A stretch of DNA of 64,000 bases from RHKX01 sp963784885 (GCA_963784885.1 CAWATA010000006.1:248001-312000), one strand, 5' to 3'; positions 1 to 9,291 are shown, counted from the first letter of the stretch. Numbers and translations are program-made. Notes: generated by a model not told the origin, from the sequence alone.

Positions 1-678
1 CGCGCTGGCCAACGCCAGCCAAAGGACGAAACCGCCGGACCCGAGCCAGTGGCCGAGCAGACCCGTCGCCGCGTTGAGCACGTTCGCGGCGAAGAAGGGC
101 GTCATGAATCCGCAGACGGCGAGCAGGCCGACCGCGAACGCGAGCCAACCGAGCCAGCGATTGAGCGCGCCGGTCTCGTGGATCACCTTGGCGACCGCGA
201 AGAAGAAGATCGAGAAGACGCCCATGCCGAGAGCCGTCAGCAACGCCGCGGCCACGTAGAGCGCGGGGACGACGTCGGCCTGCGCCGGGCTCGTCGACAG
301 GCCGGCGGTTGCCAGCAACGCGATCCCCGACAACGTCAGAACGGAGCCACCGACGCCACCGAGGAGCGCGGCCGTGGCCCCGCGGGACTCCAAACCCTCG
401 GCCTCGCGCAGGTCGCGCCACAGTGCCGCCAGAAACCACAGAAACAGGGCGATCCCGAGGGACTGGAAGAGGATCACGATCCTCGCCGAGGAGAGGTTGG
501 CCTGAAGGAACGCCGGGTAGAACTGCGCGTCGTTGACGTTGGGCGGCGACGGATCCCCGGCCGGCCCGGTGACCAGCGAGATCACGAGCCCAGCGAGCAG
601 GAGCAGGGCCGCGAGCAGGCCGGCGGCGGCGCCCATCTCGCTCCAGCGACGTTCTGGTTCGATCATGATCGCGAACAT
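1..678 (-). CDS. DUF998-like polytopic membrane protein, cut by window start
   Basis: This reading frame runs off the window edge, so its C-terminus is missing (226 codons visible). Translation gives a short polar N-terminus (MFAIMIEPERRWSEMG) followed by at least five hydrophobic segments. One holds FLWFLAALWRDLR and another NRWLGWLAFAVGL. It aligns along its length with the protein at 4722-5486: shared features are RxWxxMGA near the start, FLWFL, RWLGWLA/KWLGWLA and FMTPF/FVTPY. The two are therefore paralogues. The start at 678 or the in-frame ATG at 666 are both possible. It is transcribed away from the LuxR-type regulator that begins at about 762, the same layout as the second copy. Function is unknown. 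A small-molecule-sensing or envelope role under the adjacent regulator is inference. Confidence 0.75.
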   Translation of the reverse strand, partial: MFAIMIEPERRWSEMGAAAGLLAALLLLAGLVISLVTGPAGDPSPPNVNDAQFYPAFLQANLSSARIVILFQSLGIALFLWFLAALWRDLREAEGLESRGATAALLGGVGGSVLTLSGIALLATAGLSTSPAQADVVPALYVAAALLTALGMGVFSIFFFAVAKVIHETGALNRWLGWLAFAVGLLAVCGFMTPFFAANVLNAATGLLGHWLGSGGFVLWLALASA

Positions 679-701
679 AGATCGCCGCAGATGCGGGCAC
701 A

Positions 702-718
702 TCATCCTTGAGGGATGA
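702..718. promoter_or_regulatory. Palindromic candidate operator in divergent intergenic region
   Basis: TCATCC and GGATGA form a perfect inverted repeat with a 5-base spacer, between the membrane-protein gene and the LuxR-type gene. The equivalent region of the paralogous module (5520-5540) has the same ACATCATCC core followed nine bases later by GAA. A role as the regulator's binding site is inference. Confidence 0.4.
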
Positions 719-761
719 AATCGGCTTCGGGACTCGACGATTGTCGTTAGGCTCGAGGGGA

Positions 762-3041
762 ATGTTGGATCCGACCCCGGTGACGAGGCCGCCGACCGGT
801 TCGGAAACCTCCAGGTCGGGTGTTCCACCCGCCGGTGCAACCCTCGAGTTCCCGAGGACCAAACTCGAGGCACCTCCACGGCTGAAGCCCGAGATCGAAC
901 GCTCCGACCTTCTCGCGGACCTCGAGGCTGCACGGGATCTCGATGTCATCCTGCTGACCGCCGGCGCGGGTTTCGGAAAGACGACGCTGCTTGGTCAGCA
1001 CGCAGGTCGGTCCACGCGACCCTGCGCCTGGCTCACGCTGGACGCCCGCGACAACGATCCGGTGTTGCTGCTCGCATGCGTCGCGAGGGCACTCGGCGAG
1101 GCGACCGACCTCGATACCGGCATCATCGCCGAGATCACCACGGCGGGAGCGTCGGTCGAAGGACGGCTGGTACCGCTGCTGAGCGCTCGGATCGCCTCGA
1201 TTGAGCAGCCGTTCCTGTTCGTGATCGACGACGTTCAAGAGCTCGTCGACCGGCGCTGCATCGACGCACTCGACGAACTCGTGGCCGCTCTGCCGCCTGG
1301 GTCTCAAGCCATCATCTCCGGCCGCGTACAGTCCTCGCGCCGGATACCGGCACTCAGGTCCCGCGGGGCGCTGCTCGAGATCGGGCCCGAGAGCCTGAGG
1401 ATGAGCCGGGAGGAAACGGCAGGGGTCGTCGCAGGACTCGGGGCCGAATTCAGCGAAGACGAACTCGGGGACCTGGTCGACCGGACCGAGGGGTGGCCCG
1501 TCGGCATTTACCTCGGCACGCTCGCGTTCAGCGCCGGCGGCGCGATCGCCAGCGCCTCAGATGCGTTCCGGGGCGACAGCCGGTTCATCGCGGACTTCAT
1601 CAGGACGGAGATCCTGGCGACGCTTCCCCCCGATCAGTTCAGCTTTCTCGTGGAGACATCGGTGCTCGATCGGATCTGCGGAGGGCTGTGCGATGACGTT
1701 CTCGAGTCGACCGGATCCGCCTCGATGATTGCGTCGCTCGAACGTTCGGGGCTGTTCATCGTGCCGCTCGATCAACTCGGCGAGTGGTTTCGCTACGAGC
1801 GCGTGTTCAGGGAGGCCCTCAGGGCCGAGCTCGACCGCTCGGCGCCCGGCCGGGTAGGGGAGCTCCTTCGGCGTGCCTGCGATTGGTCCAGCGACCACGG
1901 CGAGGTCGACGACGCGATCGCTTATGCACAGGCCGCCGGCGACCGGCGCCGGATGGGCCATCTGGTCCTGGCCCACGCCCAGACCGAGTACCGCCGGGGC
2001 AAGGCGGTGACCGTGGACGGCTGGCTCGACTGGCTCGACGCCGAGGGAGAGCTCGATCCGATGATCGCGGTGATGGGGGCCTGGTACAGCACGCTGCGTG
2101 GAGGGACCGACCGCGCCGATCGCTGGCGCGATATCGCGGTTGCCGCCGAGGCTGACGCGGCCGCAGAGCACGGGGGCCGGATCGATGGCTGGCTGGGGTT
2201 GATCTCGGTGGCCCGGGCCGAGCGCTCGCTCGGCGAGCTCAGCGCCGCCGCCGAGGCCACCGTCGAAACGTTCGCTCGTTCGGGTCCCTGGTGGTCGACC
2301 GCCGCATTCATGTTGGCCCTGGTCCGGATCCTCGAAGGTCGCACCGCGGAAGCAGACGACCTGCTGTCGGTGATCGGCGAATCCGCCGAGTCGACGGGCG
2401 CCGCAAACGCGGGATCTCTCGCACTTGCGGAACGCGCCGTCCTCGCGGCGGCGCGCGATGACTGGGCCGACGTCGAGGCTTTCGTCGAGCAGGGAGAGGG
2501 CTTCGTGCGCCGGTCGAGAACGGAGGGATACCCGCCGAACGCTCTCCTCTATGGCGTCGGTGCTCGCCTGGCCGTGCGCCGCGGAGAGCATGAGCTCGCC
2601 TCCGGGTTGCTCACGCAGGCGCAGGTGCTGCGCCCGAACCTGACCCGCGCATTCAGGCCCGTCGCCGTTCAGACGCGGCTCGAACTCGGAAGCGCCTACG
2701 TCGCCCTCGCAGATGCCGCCGGCGCCCGAACCCTCCTCAGCGAGGTCGGCGCGCTGATGCGTCCGATGCCGGAGCCCGGCGTGCTGGCCGAGCAGGCCGA
2801 GGAACTGCGACGCCGGCTCGACAAGATGCACACCACGGCTCCCGGCGTCTCGACGCTGACCGGGGCTGAGCTGCGGCTGCTCCCCTTGCTGCCGACACAC
2901 CTGTCGTTTCCCGAGATCGGCGAGCGGCTGTTCGTGAGCCGCCACACGGTCAAGTCGCAGGCGATCGCGATCTATCGCAAGCTCGACGTCACGTCACGGG
3001 CCGAGGCGGTCGAGCGGGCCCGCGACCTCGGCCTCCTCTAG
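762..3041 (+). CDS. MalT-like STAND ATPase / LuxR-family transcriptional regulator
   Basis: Large transcription factor of the LAL/MalT type. Near the N-terminus is a Walker A (GAGFGKTT) and, further on, a Walker B-like FLFVIDDVQEL. A long helical, TPR-like region follows. A GerE/LuxR helix-turn-helix closes the protein (FPEIGERLFVSRHTVKSQA). ATP-dependent oligomerisation and ligand-gated activation are known for the family; the inducer here is unknown. I chose the ATG at 762 over an upstream TTG at 708, because it follows GAGGGG and because the TTG would put the candidate operator inside the gene. About 759 residues. It is a paralogue of the regulator at 5597-7810, with near-identical blocks such as YRRGKAVTVDGWLDWLD versus YQRGRAATVERWFDWLD. 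It ends 4 bases before a convergent gene. Confidence 0.9.
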   Translation: MLDPTPVTRPPTGSETSRSGVPPAGATLEFPRTKLEAPPRLKPEIERSDLLADLEAARDLDVILLTAGAGFGKTTLLGQHAGRSTRPCAWLTLDARDNDPVLLLACVARALGEATDLDTGIIAEITTAGASVEGRLVPLLSARIASIEQPFLFVIDDVQELVDRRCIDALDELVAALPPGSQAIISGRVQSSRRIPALRSRGALLEIGPESLRMSREETAGVVAGLGAEFSEDELGDLVDRTEGWPVGIYLGTLAFSAGGAIASASDAFRGDSRFIADFIRTEILATLPPDQFSFLVETSVLDRICGGLCDDVLESTGSASMIASLERSGLFIVPLDQLGEWFRYERVFREALRAELDRSAPGRVGELLRRACDWSSDHGEVDDAIAYAQAAGDRRRMGHLVLAHAQTEYRRGKAVTVDGWLDWLDAEGELDPMIAVMGAWYSTLRGGTDRADRWRDIAVAAEADAAAEHGGRIDGWLGLISVARAERSLGELSAAAEATVETFARSGPWWSTAAFMLALVRILEGRTAEADDLLSVIGESAESTGAANAGSLALAERAVLAAARDDWADVEAFVEQGEGFVRRSRTEGYPPNALLYGVGARLAVRRGEHELASGLLTQAQVLRPNLTRAFRPVAVQTRLELGSAYVALADAAGARTLLSEVGALMRPMPEPGVLAEQAEELRRRLDKMHTTAPGVSTLTGAELRLLPLLPTHLSFPEIGERLFVSRHTVKSQAIAIYRKLDVTSRAEAVERARDLGLL

Positions 3042-3045
3042 ACGC

Positions 3046-4725
3046 CTAATCGCCGGTGCTGCCCTCGGTCGCCGTCGGAACCGGCGGCTGCGAGGACGCC
3101 GGCATCGGCTGCAGGAAGTACAGCGATCCCGAGGACTGAGCCGGGTAGACGAAGCGGCCACCGTAGGTGGGAGCAACGAGCCCGTTGAGCCCGATCGGGG
3201 GCAGGTAGTCAGACGTGGCGATCGGCTTGCCGGTGGCGGCGTCGCGCCACACGACCCGCTGGGTGTAGCTGCCTGTCGCGAGCTCTCCCGCCGGCGCGTC
3301 CGGATTCCATTCGGTCGTGACGATGATCCGGTTTTCTGCCGTGCCGAACAGCGGCTGGAACTCGAAGCTGCGGCTGTCGACGGTCCACTTCGTCGTCATC
3401 TTGCCGGTGCTCTGGTCCAGGTGGATGCCGGCGATCTTGCCGATCCCGCCGTCGGCCGAGTAGACCATGTCGTTGTCGAGGTCGCCCTGGGGCTTCGGCG
3501 GGGCGAAGCTCTTCTGCCCCGACTCGAGCTGCCCGAACGGGAACACCGTCTGGATGTCGGACGCATCGTCGACGTTGATCGCGGCGAGCGACGAGGCCTT
3601 CGTGCTGCTACCGATGCCGTTGGTCTGAATGACGATCCAGTTGCCCATGTAGGTGGGGGCGTCGCCAACGGTCTGGCCCTTCTCCAGGTAGCTCGCGACC
3701 CACGACTTGTCCATGGTGAGCTGCTGTGTGTCCGGGTCCCAGAAGGTGCGGTACGCGTTCTTGAGCATGGCGGAATAGATCGCGATCTTGCCCTGGTAGG
3801 GGGCGATGATCGTCGGCGTCGCCGAGTCCTCGGGCATCACGAGCTTGTCGTAGATCTCGAGCGTGGCGGGGTCGATTGCGAGCATGGCCGAGGGCTTCTG
3901 CTCGGGCCCACCGGCGGATTGCGAGCAGCCGACCAGGCCGCCGCCGCCCTCCTGGTTGCAGTTTTCGGGCCGATTCTGGCTGCGGAGGATGATCGTGCCG
4001 TCCGGGGCGACGGTCAGTTCCTTGTAGTTGAGGTCCTCCGGCTTGACCGGACCCGGGGAAGGCAGGTTTCGCTGCTTGATGATCGCGCCGGTGTTGCGGT
4101 CGAGCAGGGCGATCTTGTGGCTCCATGCGACGACGATGTTCCCGTCGGCGAGGATGTTGAGGTTGTTGCCGCCGACGAAGATGTTGCTGACGTTGAGGTT
4201 GTCGAGGTTCGTCTTCCACACCTGCTGCCCGCTGATCGGGTCGATCTTGGCCACGTAGGGACCGTCGGTGATGCGCCCCGTGCTGGCCGGCCCACCGCCC
4301 GCCACGTACATGCCGTTGGGGCCGTCGTTGTTGACGTAGTAGACGTTGGGGTAGTTGCCCTCGGCCTTGTGGGTGTAGACGACGTTCGGCTCGGTCAGTG
4401 AGCCAAGGAAATCGGCGCACTCGAAGACCGCGCTCCGCGTCGAGTCGGTCAGCTCGGCGCCGTTGAGCGCGGAGAAGTAGCCCGGCGTCGAGACTCCCTC
4501 CTGGCATTTCTGTTCCTTCGCGTACAGGCTCGTGTCGCCGGGCAGCGGAGCGAGCGTCTGCTGTTCGCTCGGGGTCACGTTCTGCGCGGCGCCCGAGAGT
4601 GCCGTGAAGTTCTTCGCGACGTCCTTGGAGGTCGAGAGTGCCGGGATCAGGATCAGCGCCAGCAGGCCGGCGAGGACCAAGATCACCGCCAGAAACGGCC
4701 GAACGATGTGCCAGATGCGCTTCAC
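3046..4725 (-). CDS. Membrane-anchored PQQ-like beta-propeller protein
   Basis: The protein has 559 residues. A single hydrophobic segment at about residues 9-30 (FLAVILVLAGLLALILIPAL) acts as signal anchor. The rest is extracytoplasmic and rich in WD/PQQ-type blades: KIDPISGQQVWKTNL, ALLDRNTGAII, AINVDDASDI and VVWRDAATGKPIA. Such blades normally fold as a seven- or eight-bladed propeller. No heme or obvious dehydrogenase catalytic motif is visible, so an enzymatic quinoprotein role cannot be claimed. Cysteines at several places (KCQEG, FECADF, NCNQEGG, GCSQS) may form disulfides. The start codon overlaps the stop of the upstream membrane-protein gene (ATGA), so the two are co-transcribed and probably translationally coupled. 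Function unknown; a surface-sensing or scaffold partner of the membrane protein is inference. Confidence 0.8.
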   Translation of the reverse strand: MKRIWHIVRPFLAVILVLAGLLALILIPALSTSKDVAKNFTALSGAAQNVTPSEQQTLAPLPGDTSLYAKEQKCQEGVSTPGYFSALNGAELTDSTRSAVFECADFLGSLTEPNVVYTHKAEGNYPNVYYVNNDGPNGMYVAGGGPASTGRITDGPYVAKIDPISGQQVWKTNLDNLNVSNIFVGGNNLNILADGNIVVAWSHKIALLDRNTGAIIKQRNLPSPGPVKPEDLNYKELTVAPDGTIILRSQNRPENCNQEGGGGLVGCSQSAGGPEQKPSAMLAIDPATLEIYDKLVMPEDSATPTIIAPYQGKIAIYSAMLKNAYRTFWDPDTQQLTMDKSWVASYLEKGQTVGDAPTYMGNWIVIQTNGIGSSTKASSLAAINVDDASDIQTVFPFGQLESGQKSFAPPKPQGDLDNDMVYSADGGIGKIAGIHLDQSTGKMTTKWTVDSRSFEFQPLFGTAENRIIVTTEWNPDAPAGELATGSYTQRVVWRDAATGKPIATSDYLPPIGLNGLVAPTYGGRFVYPAQSSGSLYFLQPMPASSQPPVPTATEGSTGD

Positions 4726-5486
4726 GATGCTGCTCCTTCGGAGGTGGCGGCTGGGGGCGAGGCGTCGGGAGTTGCCCGCTCACGCCCGCGGCGGTGCTGA
4801 GCGAGCGCCATCGTGCCGCTCGCCAGAAGCACCCAGACGATGAAGGCGACGTAGTGCCCGTAGAAGCCGAGCGCGCCAGTTGCCGGGTTGAAGATCCCGG
4901 TCTGCGCGTAGGGAGTGACGAAGCCGAAAACCGAGACGGCCGCCGCTACCAGCGCCAGCCATCCGAGCCACTTCGGGAGCCCGCCGGCCCGCAGGGTGAC
5001 CTCTGCGACCCCAAGGAAGAAGACAGCGAAAGCCCCGCCGCCGAACGCGAGGGCCAGCGACGAAGCCGCATAGAGCGTCGCCACGTTCTCCCCCTGCGTG
5101 ATCGTCGCCGCCAGGGTGCTCGTCCCCATCAGCACGAGTCCGACCAGCGTCAATCCAACGCCGGTGATCGCACCCGCCGATGCGATGGCGGAGCCGCGAG
5201 CCGGACCCGACTCGACCGCCCGAAGCACCGACCAGAGGGTTCCGAGGAACCAGAGGAAGACGATCAGGCCGATGCTGTTGAGCATCACCTGGGCCTTGAT
5301 CCCGTTGAGATGGGAGGCGACGAACGCAGAAGCTGCCTCCGCGTTACCAACGTTAGGCAGGCGCGGCGTGTTGCCGCCGCTCGGATCGGTCTTGAGGAAG
5401 ATGATGAACGCTGCCACGAAAAGCAGGGCGGCGAACAGCCCGCTGACGGCTCCCATCTGCTCCCATTGACGAGTCTTTGAGCTCAT
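4722..5486 (-). CDS. DUF998-like polytopic membrane protein
   Basis: The protein has 254 residues with about six hydrophobic helices: GLFAALLFVAAFIIFL, VMLNSIGLIVFLWFLGTLW, AGAITGVGLTLVGLVLMG, LALAFGGGAFAVFFLGVAEV, WLGWLALVAAAVSVFGF and YVAFIVWVLLASGTMAL. A short polar C-terminal tail follows. It is a paralogue of the truncated gene at 1-678. No catalytic motif is recognised. It is the first gene of a two-gene minus-strand operon with the beta-propeller protein (4-base overlap) and is divergent from the LuxR-type regulator at 5597. That regulator is the obvious candidate for its control, though this is inferred from position only. Confidence 0.75.
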   Translation of the reverse strand: MSSKTRQWEQMGAVSGLFAALLFVAAFIIFLKTDPSGGNTPRLPNVGNAEAASAFVASHLNGIKAQVMLNSIGLIVFLWFLGTLWSVLRAVESGPARGSAIASAGAITGVGLTLVGLVLMGTSTLAATITQGENVATLYAASSLALAFGGGAFAVFFLGVAEVTLRAGGLPKWLGWLALVAAAVSVFGFVTPYAQTGIFNPATGALGFYGHYVAFIVWVLLASGTMALAQHRRGRERATPDASPPAATSEGAAS

Positions 5487-5519
5487 GGGAGGTGAAGCTA
5501 GCCCGGCCTGACCCCGCCG

Positions 5520-5540
5520 ACATCATCCCGATGGTACGAA
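5520..5540. promoter_or_regulatory. Second copy of candidate operator
   Basis: The segment ACATCATCC-N9-GAA matches the motif at 700-720. It contains the 10-base palindrome CATCCCGATG (5524-5533). It lies between the divergent membrane-protein and LuxR genes, as the first copy does. Confidence 0.4.
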
Positions 5541-5596
5541 TCGGGTTACCTGGATCGGTACTCGATCGGTTCCCATGGCAATAGGGTCCTGCGTGG

Positions 5597-7810
5597 ATGA
5601 ACGGCCTGCTGACCTCGAAGCTCCGGCCGGCACAGCCCTATCGCTGGGAGGTGCCGAGGGAGCGGCTCCTTCAGCGGTTGCGAGAAGGCGATGACGACGA
5701 TGTGGTTCTCGTGTCCGCCCCGTCCGGCTACGGAAAGTCGACCCTGCTGGCGCAGTGGGCGCGGAGCAGCGGCCGCGACTTCGCCTGGCTGACCCTCGAC
5801 CGGCACGACAACGACCCGGTCACGCTGATGACCTACCTGGCCGCCGCGGTGGCCGAGATGGCCCCGCTGGCACCGCGGATCCTCGACCAGCTGTCGGATT
5901 CCGAATCGCCGGTGATCGGTACCCTCCTGCCCCGGCTCCTCGGGGCTCTCGACGACGCGGGCCCGCGCGGCGTGCTCGTGATCGACGAGCTGCAGGAGCT
6001 CACGGACACGGATTGCCTCGAGGTAGTCGACTCGGTGGTGCGCCATCGCCCCCCGGGGCTACGCCTGGTGCTGTGCGGTCAGGGACGTCCGGTGACGACC
6101 GCGTCTTTCAGGACCCGCGCCACCGCACTCGAGATCGACTCCGACGCACTGCGGATGAGCGAATCCGAGGCCGAGCAGCTGTTCGCGAACAGCTCCACGG
6201 AGACATCGGCCGATCGGACCGCGGATCTGGTTGCAAGCACGGAAGGCTGGGCCGCCGGGCTCTACGTCACCGCGCTCGCCGGCCAGGACGGAGACGCGCG
6301 GCGGGCGACGGCGGGAGTTCGGGGAGATGCGGAGATCATCAGGGACCTCGTCCGGTCCGAGGTTCTCGACCGCCTCCCGGAAAAGGAGGTCGACTTCCTC
6401 GTCCGGACGTCGGTTCTCGAGCGAATCTCGGCGCCCCTGTGCGACGCCGTTCTCGGCGAGCACGGGAGCGCGGAGATGCTCATCAAGCTGAACCGGTCAC
6501 AGCTCTTTCTGACCGAACTCGACGACAGCGGCGATTGGTACCGCTACCACCGTCTGTTCAGGGAGGCCCTTCGCTGGGAGCTGGATCAGCGTCACCCGGG
6601 GCTGGCCGACTCGCTGCTCGCCGGTGCGGCCGACTGGAGCGCCGAACACGACGCCCCCGAGGTCGCCGTCTCATACGCCGCGGAGGCCGGCGACATCGAG
6701 CGCGTCTCGGCGCTCGTCTTCGCTCACGCCCAGAGCGAGTACCAGCGTGGGCGCGCGGCCACCGTCGAGCGGTGGTTCGACTGGCTCGATGCGAACGGCG
6801 GGATGGAGGCGATACCGGGCCTGGCGGCCTCGGCCGCCTGGTTCAGCGCCCTCCGGGGGTCCGCCGATCGGGCGGAGCACTGGATGGCGCTGGCCGCACA
6901 GCGGTTGAGTCCCGCCGGCGAAGGCTCCACGAGCGAGAGCGAGACGGTCGAATCGTGCCTGCTGTCACTGCTGCGGGCGATGCGCTGCGAACGCGGCGCG
7001 GCTGAGATGCTCGAGGCGTCGAGATCGGCGTTCGATGCGCTGCCCGCTTCGAACCCATGGCGCACCACGATGACGCTGATGCTCGGAATGGCGCTGACGG
7101 TCAACGGCGAGGACGCCGAGGCCGACGAGCTGTTCGACCGGGCAATCGAATCGGGCACCGTTCGCGGAGGGTGGAACGCAGTCTCCTTAGCCCTCGCCGA
7201 GCGCGCTGCGATCGCGATCAGAGCGGAGGAGTGGGACGCGGCCAAGGACCTCGCCGACCGTGCGGTCGCGACGGTCGTGAGATCCCGGATGCAGGGCTAC
7301 CCGCCGAACGCGCTCGTTTATGCCGTTGCCGCAAGGGTCGCAATACACCGATCGGAATTGGAAGCAGCCGAGCAACTGCTCGCCAATGCCCAGACCCTGC
7401 GGCCGCGCCTCACCCATGTCCTCGCGGCCTTCTCGCTGCAGCTGCGGGTCGAGCTGGCCGGCGCCTACGTCGCACTCGCGGACCCCGCGGGCGCGAGAAC
7501 GATCCTGCGCGAGATCGACGTCCTCCGGCGCTACGGGCGGGACTTCGGGGCGCTGGAGGAGAGGATCGAGGGCATCCGCACCACACTCGACTCGGTGCGA
7601 GACGTCGCCCCCGGCAGCTCGACCCTGACCGCAGCGGAGCTGCGGATCCTTCCCCTTCTGGCGACGCAACGGACCTTTCCGGAGATCGGCGAGCAGCTCC
7701 ACCTGTCCCGCTACACGATCAAGTCCCATGCCACCTCGATCTACAGGAAGCTCGAGGTCAGCTCCCGGACCGAGGCCGTGGAGCAGGCCCGCAAGCTCGG
7801 CCTGCTCTAG
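5597..7810 (+). CDS. MalT-like STAND ATPase / LuxR-family transcriptional regulator
   Basis: The regulator has 737 residues. In order it shows a Walker A at about residue 46 (APSGYGKSTLLAQW), a Walker B-like VLVIDELQEL at about 133, winged-helix and TPR-like repeats through the middle, and a C-terminal LuxR HTH (TFPEIGEQLHLSRYTIKSH). The clear ATG at 5597 sits just ahead of the region homologous to the first copy (MNGLLTSKLRP), which supports the start. It is closely related to the regulator at 762-3041. The two probably arose by duplication of the whole regulator plus membrane-protein module. Inducer unknown. Confidence 0.9.
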   Translation: MNGLLTSKLRPAQPYRWEVPRERLLQRLREGDDDDVVLVSAPSGYGKSTLLAQWARSSGRDFAWLTLDRHDNDPVTLMTYLAAAVAEMAPLAPRILDQLSDSESPVIGTLLPRLLGALDDAGPRGVLVIDELQELTDTDCLEVVDSVVRHRPPGLRLVLCGQGRPVTTASFRTRATALEIDSDALRMSESEAEQLFANSSTETSADRTADLVASTEGWAAGLYVTALAGQDGDARRATAGVRGDAEIIRDLVRSEVLDRLPEKEVDFLVRTSVLERISAPLCDAVLGEHGSAEMLIKLNRSQLFLTELDDSGDWYRYHRLFREALRWELDQRHPGLADSLLAGAADWSAEHDAPEVAVSYAAEAGDIERVSALVFAHAQSEYQRGRAATVERWFDWLDANGGMEAIPGLAASAAWFSALRGSADRAEHWMALAAQRLSPAGEGSTSESETVESCLLSLLRAMRCERGAAEMLEASRSAFDALPASNPWRTTMTLMLGMALTVNGEDAEADELFDRAIESGTVRGGWNAVSLALAERAAIAIRAEEWDAAKDLADRAVATVVRSRMQGYPPNALVYAVAARVAIHRSELEAAEQLLANAQTLRPRLTHVLAAFSLQLRVELAGAYVALADPAGARTILREIDVLRRYGRDFGALEERIEGIRTTLDSVRDVAPGSSTLTAAELRILPLLATQRTFPEIGEQLHLSRYTIKSHATSIYRKLEVSSRTEAVEQARKLGLL

Positions 7811-7943
7811 ATCGACCGGTTCATGCCATCGGGACGATGTCGGATCCGCGGGCGTGCGGTCTCATCGGGCAATGGAGGACTCCGACAAGCTCGACGACCC
7901 GCGCCCGCGATTTCGCCCTCAGGACCGAAGGGGCTAGGCGGAG

Positions 7944-8291
7944 ATGCCCGGCTACGAAGACCGGCTGCGTAGTCTGGCGCTCAACGACGAGCAGCTGATC
8001 GGGGGAGTGTTCGGAATCGACGTGGACACGCTCTCGGCGTCCGAGCTGGGCCCTCGCGAATATGCCCTGGTGCGTCTGGCATCGTTGCTCGCCCTCGACG
8101 CCGCCCCGAGCTCCTACCAAGCCGGCGTCGAGACGGCGCTGGCGTCCGGCTCGACGGCCGATGACATCCTCGGCGTCCTGATCGCGATCGCGCCGATCGT
8201 CGGCACCGCCCGGATCGTGTCAGCGGCCCCGGAGCTTGCACTCGCCCTCGGCTATGACGTCGACGAGGCATTCGAGGAGCCGCCCCGATGA
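7944..8291 (+). CDS. Carboxymuconolactone decarboxylase-like (CMD/AhpD-fold) protein
   Basis: The protein has 115 residues. Its helical pattern fits the CMD family: a helix with REYALVRLASLLALDA, then YQAGVETALASGSTADDILGVL, then IAPIVGTARIVSAAPELALALG. The CxxC redox pair of AhpD-type peroxidase partners is absent, so a disulfide reductase role is unlikely. Members of this type act as small oligomeric decarboxylase-like or uncharacterised enzymes. It starts at an ATG preceded by AGGCGGAG, a good ribosome site. It is a stand-alone gene 130 bases after the LuxR regulator. Confidence 0.7.
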   Translation: MPGYEDRLRSLALNDEQLIGGVFGIDVDTLSASELGPREYALVRLASLLALDAAPSSYQAGVETALASGSTADDILGVLIAIAPIVGTARIVSAAPELALALGYDVDEAFEEPPR

Positions 8292-8373
8292 CCGGCCCCG
8301 GGCCCAGCCCCGAAGCGAGGTTTCCCCACCGGGTCGGCAGGCGGTCGCTCCGCCATCTGGCGAAACGGCGGAT

Positions 8374-9291
8374 TCAGATGCTCGACAGGAAGTCCAGAAG
8401 CTCGTCGACGACCCGACCCGGATCGTCCTCCTGAAGGAAATGCCCCGCCTCGGGTAGCCGCACCACCTCGGCCTGCGGAAAGGTCTTCGTCCACGCTTCG
8501 GCGATCAGCTCCGAGGAGAGGACGCGATCCCTCAGCCCCCAGACGATCCGGACCGGCTTGTCCTCGAGGTTGCGACGTAGTCCGATCTCGGTCTCCCGGT
8601 TGATCGCGTTGACCTCGCCTCCGCCGCCGACGGGAAGCTGCCTGGCGAACGCGAGCATTCCCGCGCGCTCGCCCCAGCCGCGATGCACGTCGCGGTAGGC
8701 CCGCCGGACGTCGGCGCTCAACGCCGCGGTTCGCTCGATCGCCAACCTGAACATGGCGGTCTTCAGGCCGTCGGCGCCCTGGACCACGACCTCGCCGGCT
8801 CCGGGCAGGCGGATCAGACGGAGGACCGCTGGAACCATGACTCCGCCGGGCAGAGGGCCGACGTCGTGGGCCAGCGTGTTGAGGACGAAAACCCCCGCCA
8901 CCCGCTCGTTTCTCCGCGCCGCCCACGGCAGCGAGATCGGGCCTCCCCAGTCGTGCGGGACGAGCACGACGTCGCTGAGATCCAGCCGGTCGAGCAGGGC
9001 CTGCATGCGCTCGACATGGCGCCCGAGTGCGTACGCGCTCGCTGCCGACGGTTTCTCGGAGCGACCGAAGCCGAGGTGATCGGGAACGATCACCCGGCAA
9101 CCGGCGGCGACCAGCGGATCGACGAAGCTCCGGTAGAGGTAGCCCCAGGTCGGGTTACCGTGAACGAGAACGACCGTCTGGCCGTTGTGGGGCCCCTCGT
9201 CGATGAAGTGGATCCTGCCGTCGCCGGTATCGAACCAGTTCGGCTCATACGGCCAGGTGCCGCCGAAGGTCAGGTCTCCTCGGTTCGCCAC
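8374..9291 (-). CDS. Alpha/beta hydrolase, haloalkane dehalogenase-like
   Basis: The protein has 305 residues. It carries the oxyanion motif VLVHGNPTWGYLYR that is typical of haloalkane dehalogenases. The nucleophile elbow is VPHDWGGPI with aspartate as nucleophile, rather than the serine of esterases. The catalytic histidine lies in EAGHFLQED near residue 281. A cap domain lies between. The Asp nucleophile and HGNPTW favour dehalogenase over esterase; epoxide hydrolase remains possible. The protein is cytoplasmic, with no signal peptide. It is a single gene. Confidence 0.8.
   Translation of the reverse strand: MANRGDLTFGGTWPYEPNWFDTGDGRIHFIDEGPHNGQTVVLVHGNPTWGYLYRSFVDPLVAAGCRVIVPDHLGFGRSEKPSAASAYALGRHVERMQALLDRLDLSDVVLVPHDWGGPISLPWAARRNERVAGVFVLNTLAHDVGPLPGGVMVPAVLRLIRLPGAGEVVVQGADGLKTAMFRLAIERTAALSADVRRAYRDVHRGWGERAGMLAFARQLPVGGGGEVNAINRETEIGLRRNLEDKPVRIVWGLRDRVLSSELIAEAWTKTFPQAEVVRLPEAGHFLQEDDPGRVVDELLDFLSSI

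Noticed and set aside
49..711. Long plus-strand open frame over the first 700 bases
   Set aside because: It has a charged, repetitive composition typical of antisense frames, while the minus strand encodes a clear multi-helix membrane protein with a paralogue at 4722.
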